Source: an uncultured Bacilli bacterium (GTDB lineage: Bacteria; Bacillota_I; Bacilli_A; RF39; UBA660). Taken from it: a stretch of DNA of 56,666 nt. The notes below the pieces were generated by a model, which made no database searches, was not told the DNA's origin, and saw nothing but the letters and a program-made list of their open reading frames with translations. Position 1 is the stretch's first letter, and every line of letters begins with the position of its first letter. Below are positions 41,701 through 49,012 of this stretch, piece after piece. The position numbers and the translations under genes were made by a program. The DNA lies in contig CANRDU010000007.1 of NCBI GenBank assembly GCA_947629445.1, positions 1 through 56,666 of the forward strand. Reading direction: 5' to 3'.

Positions 41701-44385
41701 TTAATAGAAAAGGGAAAATATCAAGAAGAATTAATAGACTTTCTATTAAAAAAGGGAATCGCTAAAGAAGAATTAGTAAGTCTTTTAAAGGAACAGAGAT
41801 TAGGATGGATCTTGCTAGAAAATTTAGTAAAAGATTTTGCTAACAGAAGAGCATTAGTAAATGAACTCTTAATTAAAAATGGAATTGATGAAAGATTATT
41901 ACGGAATTTTTTAAGAAACGATTCAAAAGAAATTATCAACCTTCTAAGGGAAAGAGGAGTTAATCAAGAATCAATAGAAGAATTTGAAAGAAGAAGAACT
42001 CAAAAAGGGTTACTAGAGGGGATAGACCAAGAGCAGTTATCAGAATTTTTAGAGCAGAATGGTCTAACAGGATTCATAGCCTTTTTAATTGAAAAAGGCT
42101 TTGACAAAAAAACAATAGAAGAGTTTTTACAAGGACAAAACTTTAATCCAGAAGCAGTATTCCAAGATGGTAAGACCTTAAGGGATTTTTTCCGAAAAAG
42201 ACAATTTGAGGAATTAGTAGAAGGTTTACTGAATAATGAAAAATGTAAAAGAAAGTTAGAAAAAGTTGTATTACGGGAAAATATCGATGAGAAAACAGTA
42301 GAAGATTTGATGAAAAAAAGTCCTACAGAAGTTATAAATTTCTTGAGAAAAAATAAATTGAAAAGTGATAAATTAATGCAGTATTTATTACAAAATGAAG
42401 AAACTAGATTAACGGAAGAAGAACAAAAAGAATTCGCTCAATACTTAATAGATAAAATAGGACAAAAATTAGGGAAAAAATTATTACCATATTTAATCAA
42501 AAAAGAACAAAATGGGATAGTAGAGTTTTTGAAAGAAAAAGGATTAGGAAAAACGTTAGTCCAAGATTTAACTCAAAAAAGTTCTGCGGAAGAATTAGTG
42601 GAATTCTTAAAGAGTATCGGATTTGATAATACATTATTAGAAAATTTTATGGCTGAAAATTTAATCAGTGAAGATAGAAAGAGATTAGAACGTATTTTAG
42701 AAGAAAGTGGAATAGTCATTAGTGAGAAAAGTCTAGAAGAAATTTTAAGAATTATCAATCAAAGAAGAGCTATGGCTATGGAATGCATTCAAGATTATGT
42801 ATCTCCAGAAAAGACGAAAGATACTAAAAAAGTAAAAATCTTTCATAAATTTGAAAGTTTAATTCCTACTTTTTTTGAACAAATTCCAGAAGAAGAAAGA
42901 CAACAATATTATGAACAAATGGAAGATGTAAAAAGAGTATATGACGTTCCAGAATCTTCTACTGATTTTTTGAGAATGATATTAAGTTTAAAATTAGAGC
43001 ATGTAAGTAATATATTAGAAGATGAAGTTTTATATGAAAGTTTAAAACAACATTTGGGTAAATCTTTGGCTGCTCCAGATGTTTTGCTAAGATTTATGGC
43101 TCAACCGCCAGCTAATCTAGATGCTGATATATATAATCTTTACGCCCTTATTTCTTACTATTCAGAGATTTATAATAAGAATATAAGATCACAGGACAGT
43201 ACTAGTGATTTTTCTCTTAGCTTCATTAATATCATGCGTCAAGCGGAAACTTATGCGGCAACTTCTAATGTCTATGCTTTGATATTAGGCGTTGAAGATG
43301 CAAGACTTATTAAGTCTAACCCACCAGATAATGCAGCACATAGGAAATTAGCAAATAATGGAAGATTAAGAGAATCTATTACGTGGTTAAGACAAAATTA
43401 TGAAAGAACAGAAGTAACCGTTCCAACATTTAATACGATATTCAATATAAGAAATGCTCAAAAGTCTATTAGGTGGTTAGAGAAAGATCAAGAGGAAGAA
43501 ACCACTCAATTACCTAATGAAACTCCTGAAAAAATTGAAGCGAAATCACTACAAGTCATCGTTGGTAATTTTACTAACCCCTGTAATCTGACTCATGGTG
43601 AGAGAACAGGTGCTTGTATGCGAATTGGTGGAGTAGGAGAAGGTTTATTTCAGTTTTGTCTAGCAGATAGAAATGGTTTTCATATTCGTTTTCAGGATCC
43701 AAAAACAGGCGAATATATCTCAAGAGTAAGTGGGTTTCGAAACGGAAATACAGTTTTCTTAAATGAACTTAGACATAGTTGTAATCTACAATTATATTCT
43801 GATGCTGATGTTATATACGCTTGCCTACAAGCTGCGAGACAACTAATTGATAGTAGTAAAGATAGTTCATATCCAATTGATAATGTGGTTGTGCTTGATG
43901 AATATGCAGCAGAAAGATTACGACCGCAGGACTTAGGTGTTGATAATGTTCGCAAAGGATTAACTCTTTCTTATTGTGACGTTGGTAGATATGCGGTTGT
44001 TCTGGCAACGTCTAGAACTGATAACAAATTAGTTCCTATCAATTTTGATCAGAAAGATATGCCAATTTATCCACCTGCTCGAGATAATATTATAAAAGCT
44101 CATTCCACAAGGGAAATAATACCTTATATAAGACGTATTGATGCCATTGAAAGTATGAGAAATAATGTACAATATGAATATTTAGAATTTCCAATGATGG
44201 ATGAAAACGAAGTAAGCTATGGGTTTGCCAATCAGGATTGGTATCTCTATGTTGATAAGATAGGGGTAATCCATGAAAAAATAATTACAGATGACCCAAG
44301 AGCAAAAGAGGAATTAGAAAGTGCTAGAAAATTACTTCAAGCCTATATACCAGAGAAAGGAGTGAATCCAAATTATGGCCTTTAA
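38755..44385 (+). CDS. Giant helical-repeat protein (1876 residues) with an unassigned C-terminal domain
   Basis: This protein starts with GTG after GGATGGTGG. It has no signal peptide or membrane helix and so is probably cytoplasmic. Residues 1-570 are helical. About 580-850 hold seven tandem 38-40-residue units built on [ML]-[IL]-x-[IF]-x-Y-[DG]-[DN]-x-K-F-x-R. About 980-1345 hold a second, more diverged helical series with repeated LL-x-x-x-G-[IFL] turns. Residues about 1599-1876 form a distinct domain rich in beta strands with a Cys/His cluster (NPCNLTHGERTGACMRIGG) and RNGNTVFLNELR; I cannot name it, and Cys or His could be catalytic. It overlaps the next small gene by 11 bp. A second giant gene plus small partner lies at 52955. 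Confidence 0.75.
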   Translation: MNQEIVRTYEENVKTLKEKMQRGDFSLTPNESYILKKDETLSDFFKSLIIQKRINWNQSWEKISALDIDLISILLDEDEKLIDLELGILAARKEINDSFYFDDDFENNVNFLFPPDVSQSLMEEVYQRIISNPTTNETIWLSNNLTRRLLEEGRYEVFTLDCRLPDDVDEEYVLSKFPYNQYHSRCINDLLIKYYRSKEVDIATIINSGLADTLPMEVIFSMTHDAGFPSDSMTYLVNRILQETDFRWLDSLNFNSNNSLQSNPFDEEQKTKIIEHLKTVGRFDLAFILMDEVIVEKDSEAYRSILSSMQKGVRLRRYPENIDDLLQDDDFLDAFVTSGSIRSRELRSDTRARIVNRIFREIANGNVNYTSWDYNIRALMVGIDVNQLDFDFNDELFLTHVIEIPYYSTQEEIISILLEKDSSIIENLVNKKQYDIFFKICSLSPQDMHEPLNGMINQLERIIGPSKKMDRQFNKGGWQLSESSQKQLIEAIQQNYTYLEDISISLGTGKNIWQNPILLQALLYFPTIRNQLSVMVSQENFFLNFCSEETYEGLKIVLEEFKEYNTRRLDALKERLGVNVIRNLNDEGLAMIFGYDDQKFNRLLAFIDSFKGCLDIDTIIPYLENQTIIAILDYDDKKFNRLLAIIKTFQGQIGITSVIQYVKYGSIIPILDYGDKKFSRALVMIDVFKEILGEGVIQYLSNKNITMIFDYDDKKFSRLAVLIGSLKGCINANIITRRLGDENIAMIFDYDDKKFNRLIAFIDVFKDRFDANIITHLQDENIAVIFNYDDKKFNRFIIFMETFKEQIAVDIMQYMEDKNIATILDYDNQKFHRLLDLFSQKKMTIDQLRDAYDSIVQYGFPRACPGVVDIFNRIMISLQNGNDIELMPLFTSLPDSKFDLDFRKEYPNITYSSCEELLKIIIEKIKANKEDRNYYTDMLHFITDYYIKIEREKYRAAHDMRRDLALTEQIDVNDAKSKLPRFLIEKGKYQEELIDFLLKKGIAKEELVSLLKEQRLGWILLENLVKDFANRRALVNELLIKNGIDERLLRNFLRNDSKEIINLLRERGVNQESIEEFERRRTQKGLLEGIDQEQLSEFLEQNGLTGFIAFLIEKGFDKKTIEEFLQGQNFNPEAVFQDGKTLRDFFRKRQFEELVEGLLNNEKCKRKLEKVVLRENIDEKTVEDLMKKSPTEVINFLRKNKLKSDKLMQYLLQNEETRLTEEEQKEFAQYLIDKIGQKLGKKLLPYLIKKEQNGIVEFLKEKGLGKTLVQDLTQKSSAEELVEFLKSIGFDNTLLENFMAENLISEDRKRLERILEESGIVISEKSLEEILRIINQRRAMAMECIQDYVSPEKTKDTKKVKIFHKFESLIPTFFEQIPEEERQQYYEQMEDVKRVYDVPESSTDFLRMILSLKLEHVSNILEDEVLYESLKQHLGKSLAAPDVLLRFMAQPPANLDADIYNLYALISYYSEIYNKNIRSQDSTSDFSLSFINIMRQAETYAATSNVYALILGVEDARLIKSNPPDNAAHRKLANNGRLRESITWLRQNYERTEVTVPTFNTIFNIRNAQKSIRWLEKDQEEETTQLPNETPEKIEAKSLQVIVGNFTNPCNLTHGERTGACMRIGGVGEGLFQFCLADRNGFHIRFQDPKTGEYISRVSGFRNGNTVFLNELRHSCNLQLYSDADVIYACLQAARQLIDSSKDSSYPIDNVVVLDEYAAERLRPQDLGVDNVRKGLTLSYCDVGRYAVVLATSRTDNKLVPINFDQKDMPIYPPARDNIIKAHSTREIIPYIRRIDAIESMRNNVQYEYLEFPMMDENEVSYGFANQDWYLYVDKIGVIHEKIITDDPRAKEELESARKLLQAYIPEKGVNPNYGL
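40492..41300 (+). repeat. Seven in-frame repeats of about 117 bp in the first giant gene
   Basis: Each unit encodes two predicted helices around a strongly conserved YDDKKFNRL-type turn. Units 4-6 are the most alike (NIAMIFDYDDKKFNRL and close variants), suggesting recent duplication. Confidence 0.85.
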
Positions 44386-44635
44386 TATTGGAAAAGTAAG
44401 AGAATATAATGGAATTAGTGGAACCATTGTAACACCAGAGGATAGTTATATGTTTCTGGATAGTGATATTGATGACAATATAAATGTTGGAGACTTGGTA
44501 AAATTTAGAGCAGAAGAAATCCATGGAATCAGTAGAGCTTTTTTTGTAAAATTATATTCTGAAAAAACATTGGATAAAGATGCTGATAATAATCGAAAGA
44601 CAGATTTTGTGAAGCAATTAGATAATGGAAAATAA
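44375..44635 (+). CDS. Small protein with cold-shock-like OB fold, overlapping the giant gene
   Basis: This 86-residue protein contains GISGTIVTPEDSYMFLDSDI, then INVGDLVKFRAEEI and SRAFFVKLY. This strand order and spacing recall a cold-shock (CSD) OB fold, although RNA-binding aromatic residues are only partly kept. The ATG lies 11 bp inside the giant gene with AGGAG about 12 nt upstream, so the two are probably translated together and may act together. The function is unknown. Confidence 0.7.
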   Translation: MAFNIGKVREYNGISGTIVTPEDSYMFLDSDIDDNINVGDLVKFRAEEIHGISRAFFVKLYSEKTLDKDADNNRKTDFVKQLDNGK

Positions 44636-44665
44636 GATTTCAAATAACGTAATCATGTATAGAAA

Positions 44666-44703
44666 AAAAGAACTTCAAACTAGTATTAGCTTGAAGTTCT
44701 TTT
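44666..44703. terminator. Bidirectional terminator
   Basis: Perfect 13-bp stem AAAAGAACTTCAA/TTGAAGTTCTTTT with a 12-nt loop between convergent genes. Confidence 0.88.
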
Positions 44704-45504
44704 ATAAAATGTAACTGACTTATTTTGTGTTAATTTCGGAACGGAATTTATTTTATGAAGTATTGCTTCAAACGATTCTTCTTCCTCTCTAACTTTGCAA
44801 ACCTTTGCCAATTTTTCTTCGAAAAGAAAATCATCGTGGAAAAAGATTAATTCTTTTTGACAATCTTTGTGGTTTTTTACAATTTTTAAATGTGTCATTG
44901 GCATACCCCTAAAAAAACATGTTACGGGGCATTCATTTTCACCATAGGTAGCAATTAAAGAGTACGGAGTTACTAAGACACTCGTTCCTTTTTTCATAGT
45001 GATGACAAAAACATGATTTTCTTCCTTTTGAAAAAGAAATGTTTCAATATCTTCCAAAGATAATCCTGTGGAGAGAATTTTGCTATGACAGATACCGCTT
45101 GGATTTTTTCCTTTTGAGGTACTAATTCCTCTATATACCGTTAAGTCATCTGGAAGAATAATTTTTCCATGTGCCTGTTCGAGACGTAAATAAATAATCT
45201 TTAAACTATGTATACAAGTATAGATTGATGAAAAATCAATAGAGGAAAAAACAATTTTCCTAGTAACCATATTTTGTGGAAGAAAGATAATTCTTTTTTC
45301 TTCTTCAAAAATTTGCATGATTTTTTTGCTATCTAATCTATTTAAAATGTCTTCTTCTGACATCTGTAAAAATCCTGGAATATTTGTCATAGGATTTAGA
45401 ATTAAATATAATCTAGATTTATACACAAGGATTGCATTTTTTTCTTCTAATGTTAATTTTTGATATTGAAGAATTAAATCCTCATAGATTTCTTTTGGAC
45501 TCAT
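44686..45504 (-). CDS. ADP-ribosyltransferase-like protein (R-S-E class)
   Basis: This 272-residue protein has the three ordered signatures of R-S-E ADP-ribosyltransferases: Arg125 in LTVYRGIS, the strand KILSTGLS with Ser145-Thr-Gly in place of the usual S-T-S, and Glu189/Glu191 in YGENEC as the E-x-E site. Spacing (20 and about 45 residues) fits VIP2/C3-like folds that bind NAD. It has a helical N-terminal half and no signal peptide. It is convergent with the giant repeat gene and shares its terminator. The start is 3 nt after GGTGAT. The target is unknown; a toxin or an intracellular modification enzyme are both possible. Confidence 0.68.
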   Translation of the reverse strand: MSPKEIYEDLILQYQKLTLEEKNAILVYKSRLYLILNPMTNIPGFLQMSEEDILNRLDSKKIMQIFEEEKRIIFLPQNMVTRKIVFSSIDFSSIYTCIHSLKIIYLRLEQAHGKIILPDDLTVYRGISTSKGKNPSGICHSKILSTGLSLEDIETFLFQKEENHVFVITMKKGTSVLVTPYSLIATYGENECPVTCFFRGMPMTHLKIVKNHKDCQKELIFFHDDFLFEEKLAKVCKVREEEESFEAILHKINSVPKLTQNKSVTFYKRTSS

Positions 45505-45529
45505 CTCATCACCGAAGCGTATTATATCA
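45505..45529 (-). promoter_or_regulatory. Start cassette of the ADP-ribosyltransferase-like gene
   Basis: On the minus strand: TGATATAAT, 7 nt, GGTGAT, 3 nt, ATG, abutting the T-run of the hsp20 terminator. Confidence 0.72.
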
Positions 45530-45551
45530 AAAAAAGAGACATTTGTCTCTT
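45530..45551 (-). terminator. Terminator of hsp20
   Basis: On the minus strand, a perfect stem AAGAGAC/GTCTCTT, 4-nt loop, and eight T that run into the next promoter. Confidence 0.85.
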
Positions 45552-45942
45552 AATCGATAGAAATTAATTTCTTATGTTCTTTTTCAGGAACTTTTGGAAT
45601 ACAAAGTTTTAAAATTCCATCACGGAATTCCGCTTTAATATTATCTTCATCTAGATTACCAATATAAAATTTTCGTTGCATTTCACGAGAAACTCTCTCC
45701 CTACGAAGATAATTTACTTCTTCCTCACTTTCCTCTTTCTTTTTGCTAGCAGTAATGGTTAGGTATCCGTCATCCACTTCTACAGAAATTTCGTCCTTAG
45801 AAAATCCTGGGATATCTGCCTCTACATAGCAGTTACCATCTTTTTCATAGATGTCACATTGCATACCACCTTGAAATCCATCCTTAAAGAAATCATCAAT
45901 ATCACTTCCAAAAGGAAACCTTCTTGGCATTAAATTCATCAT
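45550..45942 (-). CDS. Hsp20 small heat-shock protein
   Basis: This 130-residue alpha-crystallin-domain chaperone holds unfolded proteins without ATP. Visible elements are CDIYEKDGNCYVEADIPGFS (start of the domain), GYLTITASK, the FRDGILKLCIPK strand (A-x-x-x-G-[IV]-L box) and a C-terminal tail. I chose the ATG at 45942, 6 nt after AGGAGGA; the ATG at 45948 touches the ribosome site. The -35 element overlaps a CIRCE operator, so heat-shock repressor HrcA should control it. hrcA itself is not in the window. Confidence 0.92.
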   Translation of the reverse strand: MMNLMPRRFPFGSDIDDFFKDGFQGGMQCDIYEKDGNCYVEADIPGFSKDEISVEVDDGYLTITASKKKEESEEEVNYLRRERVSREMQRKFYIGNLDEDNIKAEFRDGILKLCIPKVPEKEHKKLISID

Positions 45943-45965
45943 ATACATTCCTCCTAACACATATA

Positions 45966-45994
45966 ATGATATCACTATTGTTAGCACTTGTCAA
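45966..45994 (-). promoter_or_regulatory. Promoter of hsp20
   Basis: On the minus strand: TTGACA (45989-45994), 17 bp, TATCAT (45966-45971); the -35 lies inside the CIRCE element. Confidence 0.75.
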
Positions 45995-46007
45995 TAGCGA
46001 GTGCTAA
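45981..46007. promoter_or_regulatory. CIRCE element (HrcA operator)
   Basis: TTAGCACTT-N9-GAGTGCTAA matches the CIRCE consensus TTAGCACTC-N9-GAGTGCTAA with a single mismatch. Confidence 0.93.
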
Positions 46008-46023
46008 AAAATGACAAAAAAAG

Positions 46024-46049
46024 AAAAGAAATGACAAAACATTTCTTTT
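46024..46049 (-). terminator. Terminator of thioredoxin gene
   Basis: On the minus strand, a 10-bp stem AAAAGAAATG/CATTTCTTTT, 6-nt loop, followed by a T-rich tract. Confidence 0.8.
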
Positions 46050-46360
46050 TATTTTGATTGCATTAATTCTAACAGCTCTTCTTTTGAGCATAAACCTATT
46101 TTTTTAGAAACTTCTTTCCCATTTTTGAAAAGAATGATGGTTGGAATACTCATGACACCAAATTTACGAGCAGTCTTTTCTGCTTCATCCACGTTAACCT
46201 TTATAATTTTTGTACTCCCACGATCAGAATCTAACTCTTCTAAAATAGGTGCTAAAGCACGGCAAGGACCACACCAATCTGCATAAAAATCCACTAACAC
46301 GATATCATTAGATACAACCTCTTTTTCGAAAGTAGTATCATCAACATGAATAATTGCCAT
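46049..46360 (-). CDS. trxA: Thioredoxin
   Basis: This 103-residue thioredoxin has the classical active site WCGPC (29-33), the cis-Pro in MSIPT near 74 and the C-terminal helix. It is a cytoplasmic disulfide reductase. GGAGG precedes the ATG; a -10 TATAAT at 46380-46385 lies in a self-complementary TTCATTATATAATGAA sequence between metK and trxA. Confidence 0.95.
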   Translation of the reverse strand: MAIIHVDDTTFEKEVVSNDIVLVDFYADWCGPCRALAPILEELDSDRGSTKIIKVNVDEAEKTARKFGVMSIPTIILFKNGKEVSKKIGLCSKEELLELMQSK

Positions 46361-46408
46361 AAATCCTCCTTACTTGTTCATTATATAATGAATGTGGAAA
46401 AAAAGCAA

Positions 46409-47542
46409 TTATGGTAACCATGACTGAATTTCTGCTACTTTGTCAATCCTTTCCCAAGGTAAATTTTTTCCAAAGTGTCCATAACAGGTTGTTTTTGTAT
46501 AAATTGGTTGTTGTAATGATAATTCTGTAATCATGTTTTTAGGGGAAAAGTCAAAGACTTTTGTCATAATATCCAGTATTTTTTCTTCTTCTATTGTATT
46601 AGTATGATGGGTATCGATATGGATAGATATTGGTTTATCGAAACCAATTACGTATGCAATTTGGATTTCGATTTCTTTAGCTAAGTTAGCAGCTACAATA
46701 TTTTTAGCAACATATCTGGCATAGTATGCACCACTTCGATCAACTTTGGTAGCATCTTTACCTGAGAATGCACCACCCCCATGACGACTGTATCCACCAT
46801 AAGTATCTACGATGATTTTTCTTCCTGTTAATCCTGTATCTGCAGCAGGTCCTCCCAAAACAAATCTTCCTGTTTGATTGATATAATATTTGGTGTTGGA
46901 GTCCAGTAGATGGGAAGGAATAACTGGGTTAATCACGTTCTCAATGATATCCTGGTGCATGACATCATTAGTAACATTTGGGTTATGTTGAGCAGCAATG
47001 ACAATGCTATCGATACGAATGGGTTTTCCATTTTCGTATTCTACGGTTACCTGCGTTTTTCCATCTGGTCGTAAATAGGAAATGATTTTTTCTCTTCTTA
47101 CTTTTTCTAGTTGTTGCGCTAGTTGATGAGCATAATAAATAGGGAGTGGTAAATAAGATTCTGTTTCTTGTGTAGCATATCCAAAGACCATTCCTTGATC
47201 TCCTGCACCAGTATGTTCCTGATTTACACCTTGTGCAATATCAGGAGATTGTTTTTGTAAGTCAATCCTTATAGGAATGGTATTACCATTGAAGTTTAAT
47301 TCATCGCTATCGTAGCCGATATGAAGAATTGTTTTTCTGGCAATTTCTTCTATATCTACTTCAGCCGTACTAGATATTTCTCCCATAATGATTACTTCAT
47401 GACGATTAGCACATACTTCAACAGCAACTTTCGCATAAGGATCTTGGCTTAAATAAGCATCCAGTATAGCATCGCTAATTTGGTCGCATACCTTATCAGG
47501 GTGTCCACATGTTACGGACTCAGACGTAAATAATTTTTTCAT
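46409..47542 (-). CDS. metK: S-adenosylmethionine synthetase
   Basis: This 377-residue enzyme makes SAM from methionine and ATP. Signature segments are GHPDKVCDQISDAILD (residues 12-27), the GAGDQGMVFGYA loop near 111-122 and the GGGAFSGKDATKVDRS motif near 255-270. The length matches the family. GGAGG precedes the ATG, and the leader carries a SAM-I riboswitch, giving feedback control by the product. Confidence 0.97.
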   Translation of the reverse strand: MKKLFTSESVTCGHPDKVCDQISDAILDAYLSQDPYAKVAVEVCANRHEVIIMGEISSTAEVDIEEIARKTILHIGYDSDELNFNGNTIPIRIDLQKQSPDIAQGVNQEHTGAGDQGMVFGYATQETESYLPLPIYYAHQLAQQLEKVRREKIISYLRPDGKTQVTVEYENGKPIRIDSIVIAAQHNPNVTNDVMHQDIIENVINPVIPSHLLDSNTKYYINQTGRFVLGGPAADTGLTGRKIIVDTYGGYSRHGGGAFSGKDATKVDRSGAYYARYVAKNIVAANLAKEIEIQIAYVIGFDKPISIHIDTHHTNTIEEEKILDIMTKVFDFSPKNMITELSLQQPIYTKTTCYGHFGKNLPWERIDKVAEIQSWLP

Positions 47543-47565
47543 AATATTCCTCCTTTAACCTCAGA

Positions 47566-47697
47566 AGAAAAAAAGTAGAGAATACTCTCTACTTAAGACT
47601 ATTCCTCATCTTCCGACTATGTCGCAGGATTTAGCACCTAACTCAAATAGGTTGCTGGACTTCATAGGGCCTGTCCCTCCGTCTCTCTTCATAAGGT
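47566..47697 (-). ncRNA. SAM-I riboswitch (S-box) controlling metK
   Basis: On the minus strand the S-box core is clear: GAAGAGAGACGGAGGGAC, GGCCCTATGAAG, CCAGCAACC, GGTGCTAAATCCTGC and a closing GATGAGG that pairs with CCTTAT of P1 (aptamer about 47603-47697). It is followed by a perfect terminator stem AAGTAGAGA/TCTCTACTT (47573-47594) and T-run. SAM binding should favour termination ahead of metK. Confidence 0.95.
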
Positions 47698-47715
47698 TTT
47701 TTTATTTACAAGCAC

Positions 47716-47744
47716 ATTGTAACCTTTTTTCACCATATTGTCAA
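47716..47744 (-). promoter_or_regulatory. Promoter of the SAM riboswitch-metK transcript
   Basis: On the minus strand: TTGACA (47739-47744), 17 bp, TACAAT (47716-47721). Between here and 47975 I see no gene or strong signal. Confidence 0.85.
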
Positions 47745-47975
47745 GGTATCGACTAAAAATACATATTAAACAGCGAAATGCTTTAATATAAACATATTGA
47801 AGTAACAAAATACAAAAATAACGTCAACAAATTGTCTAAAAAATATGGCACTTTTGCCTGAATTTAAGGACTTTTTGGACTAGTAAAATCATTTTGTCTC
47901 TTGGAAATGGAATTGACTTATTTTAGGGCAAATGATAACATAATAAATAGAGAATAAGTAGGAGGTAAGATGTAG

Positions 47976-48917
47976 ATGGAGTTTAGTCAACCGGTAGTAA
48001 TTGCTCTTTTCATCGTGTTAATTATTATTTGCCTAATCTTGTTAATTGCATTATCTAGTATATTTTCAAAATTGGGAAAAGGAGGTTGGAAAGCTTTTGT
48101 TCCTGTTTATAATCTAATCGTGCTATTACAGATTGGTAACTTGCCATTGTGGAATCTTTTGGTATTTTGTGTTCCCGTTGTAAATCTTTATGTATTTTAT
48201 AAAGTTTGGAAGGTTATTGGACAACACTTTGGAAAAAGTACAGCGTTTATCTTTGGAATGACTTTTTTGCCATTTATATTTTTACCAATATTAGCATTTG
48301 GAAATACTTCTTATAATAATGTATCTATGCAAGCGCCAGTTATGATGTTTGGAAGTCAAAGCAATCCTATTAGTAATCAACCACCAATGATGAATCCATC
48401 TATGGAAATTATGAATAGTGGAATGGTAAATGATAATTTTGCAAACAATGATAAGATGGCTGCTTTATTAGCTCCTAATAATGGTGCGTTAGGGGAAAGT
48501 ATGAACATGGGAATGAATGCAAATGGTAACGTTATGATGAATCCTACTAATAGCATGATGCAAGCGCCAGTAATGGAGAATATGAACCCTCCTATGATGG
48601 GAATGGAATCAAATAATGGAATGATGAATATGAATCCCATGAATAACGGTATGGTTCCTTCTAATAATACTATGATGCAACCACCAATGATGGAGAATAT
48701 GAATCCTCCTATGATGGGAATGGAACCGAATAATGGAATGATGAATATGAATCCTATGAATAATGGTATGGTTCCTCCTAACAATACTATGATGCAGCCA
48801 CCAATGATGAACCCATCATTAGCAACCGCTGCACCAGGGAAAAAAATATGCCCATATTGTGGTTATCAAGTAGATATTAATGTTTCTACCTGTTTCCTAT
48901 GTGGAAATCATATATAA
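47976..48917 (+). CDS. DUF5684-like membrane protein with Met/Asn-rich repeats and C-terminal zinc ribbon
   Basis: This 313-residue protein has three to four N-terminal membrane helices (about residues 5-30, 45-70, 85-110). These carry GGWKAFVPVYN, the conserved element of the DUF5684 family often found with signal-peptidase-like proteins. Residues about 115-285 are a low-complexity region very rich in Met, Asn and Pro, including two exact 39-residue units. The C-terminus is a zinc ribbon, CPYCGYQ...CFLCG. AGGAGG precedes the ATG. The Met-rich tract could bind metal ions such as copper; this is speculation. Compare the protein at 4527. Confidence 0.78.
   Translation: MEFSQPVVIALFIVLIIICLILLIALSSIFSKLGKGGWKAFVPVYNLIVLLQIGNLPLWNLLVFCVPVVNLYVFYKVWKVIGQHFGKSTAFIFGMTFLPFIFLPILAFGNTSYNNVSMQAPVMMFGSQSNPISNQPPMMNPSMEIMNSGMVNDNFANNDKMAALLAPNNGALGESMNMGMNANGNVMMNPTNSMMQAPVMENMNPPMMGMESNNGMMNMNPMNNGMVPSNNTMMQPPMMENMNPPMMGMEPNNGMMNMNPMNNGMVPPNNTMMQPPMMNPSLATAAPGKKICPYCGYQVDINVSTCFLCGNHI
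48555..48788 (+). repeat. Two tandem 117-bp repeats encoding Met/Asn-rich units
   Basis: Units 48555-48671 and 48672-48788 are nearly identical and are followed by the first bases of a third unit. Low divergence indicates recent duplication. Confidence 0.88.
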
Positions 48918-48966
48918 AAAATCTGTTATTTGATGGAATCGTAATTGGGAAGATTTTATAAAAATA

Positions 48967-49012
48967 AAAAAAAGAGAATCTTTAGTCTAAGTTTAAGATT
49001 TTCTTTTTCTTT
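48967..49012. terminator. Bidirectional terminator
   Basis: A long A/T-rich stem around 48969-48982 and 48995-49008 (AAAAAGAGAATCTT with AAGATTTTCTTTTT) lies between convergent zinc-ribbon genes. Confidence 0.65.

Noticed and set aside
48377..48784. 135-codon Ile/Gly-rich minus-strand frame
   Set aside because: Antisense of the Met/Asn repeat region; the apparent hydrophobic repeats are a by-product.
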